From contig CALJKN010000160.1 of the NCBI GenBank assembly GCA_937973585.1, forward strand, positions 1 through 10,389: 10,389 nt of DNA, written 5' to 3'. Of the stretch, positions 6,601-10,389 are shown piece after piece (the stretch's first letter is position 1; each line of letters starts with the position of its first letter). The stretch comes from an uncultured Helicobacteraceae bacterium (GTDB lineage: Bacteria; Campylobacterota; Campylobacteria; Campylobacterales; UBA6016). Both the position numbers and the translations under genes were made by a program. The notes beneath the pieces were generated by a model. The model was not told the origin of the DNA. It ran no database searches and saw only the letters and a program-made list of their open reading frames with translations.

Positions 6601-7584
6601 ATGTTTGAGACAAAAACTAAAAAAATAACCTTTAAGGTTTTCAGATTTAATTCGGATACCGACTATCTTCCGGCATACAAAACATACGAGATGTCGGTCG
6701 AGAATCACGAGGTAGTTCTCGATATTCTAAACAGAATAAAATGGGACATAGACGGAAGCCTTAGCTATAGAAGAAGCTGTAGACACGGTATATGCGGCAG
6801 TTGTGCCGTAAAGGTCAACCAAAAAGGTGTTTTGGCGTGCAAGCAAAACGTATTTGAGCTTATTGATATATTCGGTACTACCGAGCTTACGATAGAGCCT
6901 CAAAGCATTAAAAGGGCTATAAAAGACCTTATTATCGACAAAGCCGATTTTTGGGGAAAATACGATGCCGTAGAGCCGTACCTAAAAGCAGAAATCGAAG
7001 AGAACCCTGAAGGTGAAAATATAGTATCGCCTCATAGTGCCGAGAGGATAGATGAGGCCGATTACTGTATCCAATGCGGCTCTTGCTACTACTCTTGTCC
7101 GTCGGTACTCTACAATGAAAATTATCTTGGACCTGCGGCGTTGGCTAAAACATATAGATTTACGGCAGATGAGAGAGACGGTGCAAAACTAGAGAGACTA
7201 ACCGAAGTAAACCAAATGGGTAAAGGTGTTTGGGACTGCGTTAAATGCTTTGAGTGCGCCCAAGTATGTCCGAAGGGGGTTGACCCGATTGGTAAAATCA
7301 CAAGACTTCACAACCAAATCTTCTCGGAAGGTGTTGCCGAAAATAATGTAGCAGCCAGACATGCCGTCGGCTTTGTCCACTCTATCGAAAAACACGGCTT
7401 TTTGGATGAGGGAGAGCTTGTTAGATACTCCGAGGGGAACATCGGTGTTATGAAGCATCTACCGGAAGCGTTTGATATGCTGACGCACGGCAAGATTGTC
7501 CTCCCTTGGGATATGCCGAAAAGTGAAAACTTAGACGAGATAAAAAAACTCGTAGATAGCGCCTCCACACAAAAGTTTGACTAG
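6601..7584 (+). CDS. Succinate dehydrogenase / fumarate reductase iron-sulfur subunit (class E)
   Basis: Carries electrons between the flavin and the quinone-side subunit. The 327 residues divide into an N-terminal plant-type ferredoxin domain with [2Fe-2S] ligands Cys60, Cys65, Cys68 and Cys80, and a C-terminal bacterial-ferredoxin domain with two motifs: Cys156-x2-Cys159-x2-Cys162-x3-Cys166-Pro and Cys213-x2-Cys216-x2-Cys219-x3-Cys223-Pro. Classical FrdB/SdhB have C-x5-C-x3-C at the second motif and hold a [3Fe-4S] cluster. The extra Cys216 is the feature of class E enzymes and should allow a second [4Fe-4S] cluster. The protein is longer than the roughly 240-residue classical subunit because of a C-terminal extension. 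AAGGGG precedes the ATG with 5-6 bases of spacing. It sits between the flavoprotein and CCG-domain genes. Confidence 0.94.
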   Translation: MFETKTKKITFKVFRFNSDTDYLPAYKTYEMSVENHEVVLDILNRIKWDIDGSLSYRRSCRHGICGSCAVKVNQKGVLACKQNVFELIDIFGTTELTIEPQSIKRAIKDLIIDKADFWGKYDAVEPYLKAEIEENPEGENIVSPHSAERIDEADYCIQCGSCYYSCPSVLYNENYLGPAALAKTYRFTADERDGAKLERLTEVNQMGKGVWDCVKCFECAQVCPKGVDPIGKITRLHNQIFSEGVAENNVAARHAVGFVHSIEKHGFLDEGELVRYSEGNIGVMKHLPEAFDMLTHGKIVLPWDMPKSENLDEIKKLVDSASTQKFD

Positions 7585-7594
7585 GAAAACGCAG

Positions 7595-8476
7595 ATGACA
7601 GGATTAAGATACGCCCTTTTTACAGGTTGCACGGCTAAAAACTCTACGCCGGAATTGATGAAATCTACCGATGCGGTAGCAAAAAAATTAGGTATCGAGC
7701 TTGTAGAGCTAAAAGAGGCCTCTTGTTGCGGCGCTTCGCATCTACAAGATTACGATGAGTTTTTGTCTTTAGTTTTAAATGCCAGAAATATCTGTTACGC
7801 TGAAAAACTGGGGCTTGATTTGGTTACTATCTGCAACACGTGCAACCTAAATCTCCTGCTTGCCGATCAGGCGCTAAAAACGGACGGAGAGCTTCGAAAA
7901 AGGGTGAACGAAAAACTTGCCGAGGTTGGTCTGGAGTATAAAGGGACAACAAGGGTGCGACACTTTTTGTATGTTCTAATCGAAGATTTCGGCCTTGAAA
8001 ACCTTGCAAAACTAACTGAAAAACCTCTGTCGGATTTCAATATCGCTCCGTTCTACGGTTGTCACAATATAAGACCGGGTAGCATTCAGGACAAGGCAAA
8101 CGGAAAAGAAAATCCGTATAACCCTACCTCTTTGGAGAGGGTAATAGAAGCTGTAGGCGGCAATGCCGTAAACTATGCCTCAAAAAATAAATGTTGCGGA
8201 TTCCATGCTGATTTGCAAGCCCCTAAAGCGGCGATTCAAATGACGGCAAACGCCTTAATGGATGCCTCTGATAACAATGCGGACATGGTGGTAACCCCTT
8301 GCCCTTTATGCCATCTAAATATGGATATAAAACAAAAAGCGGCTTCAAAAGCGGTAGGCAGAGAGGTGCATATACCTATTTTGCATCTTCCGCAAGTAAT
8401 AGGCCTTGCTCTTGGTATCGGAAGTGATGAGCTTGGATTAAAACACAATATTGTAAGACCGGAGTTTGCACTCTAA
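7595..8476 (+). CDS. CCG-domain (heterodisulfide reductase B-like) subunit of class E succinate dehydrogenase / fumarate reductase
   Basis: In class E complexes this protein (SdhE/MfrE) replaces the haem-containing membrane anchor and links the enzyme to the quinone pool. I start it at the ATG at 7595 (293 residues), 10 bp after the previous stop and preceded by AGGA. A TTG at 7577 would overlap the previous gene but has no ribosome binding site. Two cysteine-rich CCG domains are visible: Cys12-x31-Cys44-Cys45-x34-Cys80-x2-Cys83 and Cys156-x43-Cys200-Cys201-x34-Cys236-x2-Cys239, the pattern that binds a noncubane [4Fe-4S] cluster in HdrB. There are no transmembrane segments, so membrane contact must be peripheral. 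The gene should not be confused with the unrelated flavinylation factor also called SdhE. Confidence 0.9.
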   Translation: MTGLRYALFTGCTAKNSTPELMKSTDAVAKKLGIELVELKEASCCGASHLQDYDEFLSLVLNARNICYAEKLGLDLVTICNTCNLNLLLADQALKTDGELRKRVNEKLAEVGLEYKGTTRVRHFLYVLIEDFGLENLAKLTEKPLSDFNIAPFYGCHNIRPGSIQDKANGKENPYNPTSLERVIEAVGGNAVNYASKNKCCGFHADLQAPKAAIQMTANALMDASDNNADMVVTPCPLCHLNMDIKQKAASKAVGREVHIPILHLPQVIGLALGIGSDELGLKHNIVRPEFAL

Positions 8477-8510
8477 AACAGAGCCACTCCGCCCCCACAC
8501 ACAACAGACA

Positions 8511-8527
8511 CCCGCCCAAAAAGCGGG
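8511..8527. terminator. Weak bidirectional hairpin between convergent genes
   Basis: CCCGC (8511-8515) and GCGGG (8523-8527) form a 5-bp GC stem with a 7-base loop, 34 bp after the dehydrogenase operon and 12 bp after the convergent small gene's stop. Neither strand has a strong T-run after the stem. The plus strand before it is C-rich and G-poor, so factor-assisted termination is possible. Confidence 0.35.
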
Positions 8528-8539
8528 GTTGCTTTCTAC

Positions 8540-9145
8540 TTACTTCACAAACCCTTTTTCGGTAGACTGTTTTTTGATTTGCTCTGCCGGATAGTTTTGC
8601 TCTTTTTTAGAGCCCCCCGAGATACTAGCTTCACCGACTTTTTTGATATTTACGGTTGTTAGCTTAGCAACTTCATCAGAGTAGTCAACTGCACTTTTGC
8701 CGTCTTTTGAGATTTTAAACTTTCTTAGCATACCGCCAAATACTATTTTGCCGTATCTGCTAGAATCACCTATGCTAACGGCAATAGTATTGTCTTTGTC
8801 GTCTATAAACTGGATAGAGTAGTTTTGGGTTCCGCTCTCACCGTCTATAAGATACGTTACGGTTCCGTCATTTCTAAAATCATACGATAGCTTCCCTTCG
8901 TCATCTTTCCATTTCCCGACAAGGGTTCTAGCAAGTGGAAGCTCTATCGATACAGCTTTCGGGGCTCCGGCCAAATCTTTAGCCGCCATTACGCCAACTT
9001 GCGCATCACCGGAACGCACTACGGTCACCTCTTCCCACGTACCGTTATCATGCATAATAATCGTTCTGCCGTCTTTTAGCGTTGCATATTGTGCCGCCAT
9101 CAAGCCGACAGCCGCAACAGAGATAATAGCCATTTTTTTAAACAT
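8540..9145 (-). CDS. Exported protein of unknown function with a DGR-x-DNGTW motif (DUF3157-like start)
   Basis: I do not recognise a function. The 201-residue product has a signal peptide (MFKK, then a hydrophobic stretch to about residue 18, with a likely cleavage in MAAQYA), so it is probably periplasmic. It contains no cysteine at all, so it is not a lipoprotein. Residues 21-38 (ATLKDGRTIIMHDNGTWE) match the pattern seen at the start of DUF3157-type proteins. Residues about 75-150 (LVGKWKDDEGKLSYDFRNDGTVTYL and following alternating strands) look like a small beta-barrel or lipocalin-like domain. The last 30 residues are polar and lysine-rich. The ATG has GAGGGG upstream, 8 bases from the start. 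Possible -10 boxes on its strand are TAGTAT (9179-9174) or TATAAA (9172-9167). It stands alone, convergent with the dehydrogenase operon and divergent from argH. Confidence 0.75.
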   Translation of the reverse strand: MFKKMAIISVAAVGLMAAQYATLKDGRTIIMHDNGTWEEVTVVRSGDAQVGVMAAKDLAGAPKAVSIELPLARTLVGKWKDDEGKLSYDFRNDGTVTYLIDGESGTQNYSIQFIDDKDNTIAVSIGDSSRYGKIVFGGMLRKFKISKDGKSAVDYSDEVAKLTTVNIKKVGEASISGGSKKEQNYPAEQIKKQSTEKGFVK

Positions 9146-9218
9146 AAAAAAATCCCCTCGTAAAAATTTATAAATACTAGCTAAAAAGCTTTTAAATACC
9201 GCCGTTTTACCGCTTCAT

Positions 9219-9227
9219 TGGTATAAT
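9219..9227 (+). promoter_or_regulatory. Extended -10 promoter of argH
   Basis: TGGTATAAT matches the extended -10 consensus TGnTATAAT. Transcription would begin near 9234, just upstream of the inverted-repeat element, giving an unusually long leader of about 150 bases. Without the element the leader would be about 30 bases. Confidence 0.65.
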
Positions 9228-9240
9228 CAGATACTTGGTT

Positions 9241-9358
9241 AATTGAACCCTCTGATTAGTTCTCACATTTTAGGCAAAGCCCAAAATGTGGTCTTCAGCG
9301 TGAGTGCTCTCGCAACTAGTTGCTCTGATAGATTCATATTTTTTCAGAGGGTTCAATT
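9241..9358. repeat. 118-bp element with perfect 15-bp terminal inverted repeats (MITE-like or structured leader)
   Basis: AATTGAACCCTCTGA (9241-9255) and TCAGAGGGTTCAATT (9344-9358) are exact reverse complements. Inside lie a hairpin with an 8-bp stem, an A-C mismatch, 3 more pairs and an AAA loop (9264-9290), a GCGTGAG/CTCTCGC hairpin with one mismatch (9298-9313), and a 12-bp palindrome GCAACTAGTTGC (9312-9323). If the outer AATT is counted as target duplication, the element is 110 bp with 11-bp ends and a 4-bp AATT repeat. It separates the argH promoter from its ribosome binding site. It has no credible coding capacity. Without a second copy, a non-autonomous transposon and a cis-acting RNA cannot be told apart. 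Confidence 0.6.
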
Positions 9359-9383
9359 CTCAAATTTAATGCAGAGGTTTTTT

Positions 9384-10389
9384 ATGAAACAAAAAATGTG
9401 GGACGGACGTTTTGAAGAGGGGAGTAGCGAACTGTTAGAAGAGTTCAACGCCTCGATATTTTTTGATAAAAAACTATACAAAGAAGACATAACGGGCTCT
9501 TTGGCTCACGCAAAAATGTTATGCGCCATAGGGGTACTCTCAAAAGATGAGTTATCTTCTATACAGTCGGGACTTGGACAGGTTTTGGCGGAGATCGAGA
9601 GCGGAAAATTTGAGTTTTCGGTTTCGCAGGAAGATATACATATGGCGGTAGAGGGGAGGCTAACCGAAATTATCGGAGAGGCGGGGAAAAAACTACACAC
9701 CGCAAGGAGCAGAAACGATCAGGTTGCTACCGATTTTAGACTTTACGTCCAAAAACAAAACGACAATCTGGCCGGACTCACAAAAGAGCTTATAAAAACC
9801 ATTGTTGAAATCTCAAAAAAACACACGACAACGCTAGTCCCTGGGATGACGCACCTTCAACACGCACAACCGGTCAGTTTTGCATTTTTGATGCTTGCGT
9901 ACGCATCGATGTTCAAAAGGGATTTTGAGAGGTTTTTGGACTCCAAAAAAAGAAACAATTTCTCCCCGCTAGGCTCCGCCGCACTAGCCGGAACCCCACA
10001 CAAAATAGACAGAGAGATGACGGCCGCCGAACTGGGATTTGACGCACCGACCGTAAATGCTATGGATGGGGTATCGGATAGAGATTTTGCACTTGAGATA
10101 TTGTTTAATATTTCTGTTTTGTTTACCCACATATCAAGACTCTCGGAGGAGCTTATATTGTGGAGTAGCTACGAGTTTAAATGGGTTACCATGAGCGACA
10201 AATACTCCACCGGAAGCTCCATTATGCCGCAGAAAAAAAATCCCGACGTAGCAGAGTTACTAAGGGGGAAAACCGGAAGGGTCTACGGTAACCTGATGGG
10301 ACTTTTGACTGTTATGAAGGGGTTGCCGCTAGCATATAACAAAGATATGCAAGAAGACAAAGAGGGGGTCTTTGACTCTGTTGAGACAG
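9384..10389 (+). CDS. argH: Argininosuccinate lyase, N-terminal 335 residues (runs off the right edge)
   Basis: Splits argininosuccinate into arginine and fumarate, the last step of arginine synthesis, as a cytoplasmic homotetramer. The start MKQKMWDGRFEEG matches the family's xLWGGRF opening. Catalytic motifs are present: HTARSRNDQ (His105 onward), GMTHLQHAQP (His157 and His160) and the flexible signature loop GSSIMPQKKNP (277-287) with the catalytic serine. The usual length is about 460 residues, so roughly a quarter is missing at the window edge. AGAGG (9373-9377) stands 6 bases before the ATG at 9384. An in-frame ATG at 9369 has no ribosome binding site and is rejected. The frame stays open upstream through the inverted-repeat element to 9243, which could mislead automatic start calling. 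Confidence 0.96.
   Translation, partial: MKQKMWDGRFEEGSSELLEEFNASIFFDKKLYKEDITGSLAHAKMLCAIGVLSKDELSSIQSGLGQVLAEIESGKFEFSVSQEDIHMAVEGRLTEIIGEAGKKLHTARSRNDQVATDFRLYVQKQNDNLAGLTKELIKTIVEISKKHTTTLVPGMTHLQHAQPVSFAFLMLAYASMFKRDFERFLDSKKRNNFSPLGSAALAGTPHKIDREMTAAELGFDAPTVNAMDGVSDRDFALEILFNISVLFTHISRLSEELILWSSYEFKWVTMSDKYSTGSSIMPQKKNPDVAELLRGKTGRVYGNLMGLLTVMKGLPLAYNKDMQEDKEGVFDSVET

Noticed and set aside
7577..7594. TTG start for the CCG-domain subunit, overlapping the iron-sulfur gene
   Set aside because: No ribosome binding site, and the added residues do not resemble the family; the ATG at 7595 has AGGA upstream.
8484..8527. Possible G-quadruplex on the minus strand downstream of the small exported protein gene
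   Set aside because: Only three runs of three or more G are present and one loop is long; at most a weak two-tetrad structure.
9263..9337. Minus-strand 24-codon reading frame inside the argH leader element
   Set aside because: It has no ribosome binding site before its ATG, and its sequence is constrained by the hairpins it overlaps; most likely not translated.
9344..9363. GGGTTCAATTCTC resembles a tRNA T-arm
   Set aside because: Only three of five stem pairs form, there is no acceptor, D-arm or anticodon arm around it, and the same bases are explained by the 15-bp inverted repeat.
9243..9383. In-frame upstream extension of argH through the element (TTG at 9243, ATG at 9369)
   Set aside because: The open frame is probably chance. 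Neither start has a ribosome binding site, and the extension adds nothing like the family's N-terminus; the ATG at 9384 has AGAGG at good spacing.

Overview
The window looks like a chromosomal segment of a Campylobacterota (Epsilonproteobacteria) member. The clues are an AT-rich genome with extended -10 promoters and little visible -35, an AcnB-type aconitase, and a three-gene succinate dehydrogenase/fumarate reductase of the 'class E' type (flavoprotein, iron-sulfur subunit, CCG-domain subunit) of the kind found in Campylobacter, Wolinella and relatives. I cannot fix the genus; a free-living autotroph of the Sulfurimonas/Sulfurovum kind would fit, because the flavoprotein lacks the Tat signal of the periplasmic Campylobacter/Wolinella enzyme.

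Layout. 1-274 (minus) is the 5' part of an exported ankyrin-repeat-like protein starting at TTG. 338-2884 (minus) is acnB. 3021-3368 (plus) is a SUI1/YciH-type initiation factor. Its stop codon overlaps the stop of a convergent yefM-yoeB toxin-antitoxin pair (3365-3870, minus) that follows thiL (3922-4743, minus). A divergent promoter region leads into the plus-strand operon at 4879-8476 encoding the flavoprotein, the iron-sulfur protein and the CCG-domain subunit. A weak bidirectional hairpin (8511-8527) separates it from a convergent gene for a small exported protein of unknown function (8540-9145, minus). argH starts at 9384 (plus) and runs off the window; its leader carries a 118-bp element bounded by perfect 15-bp inverted repeats.

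How the genes work together. AcnB (citrate/isocitrate) and the class E enzyme (succinate/fumarate) are both steps of the oxidative or reductive TCA cycle. ArgH releases fumarate while making arginine. ThiL makes thiamine diphosphate, the cofactor of the cycle's 2-oxoacid enzymes. These links are metabolic; the genes are in separate transcription units. yefM-yoeB is a self-contained regulatory/defence module squeezed between housekeeping genes.

Most notable beyond ordinary annotation: the argH leader element (MITE-like or a structured RNA); a hairpin that would hide the ankyrin gene's ribosome binding site only in acnB read-through transcripts; an extra cysteine in the iron-sulfur subunit that should turn the [3Fe-4S] site into a [4Fe-4S] site; an archaeal-type cysteine motif in the SUI1 protein; and a recognisable YefM operator. 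I did not see a clearly new multi-gene system.
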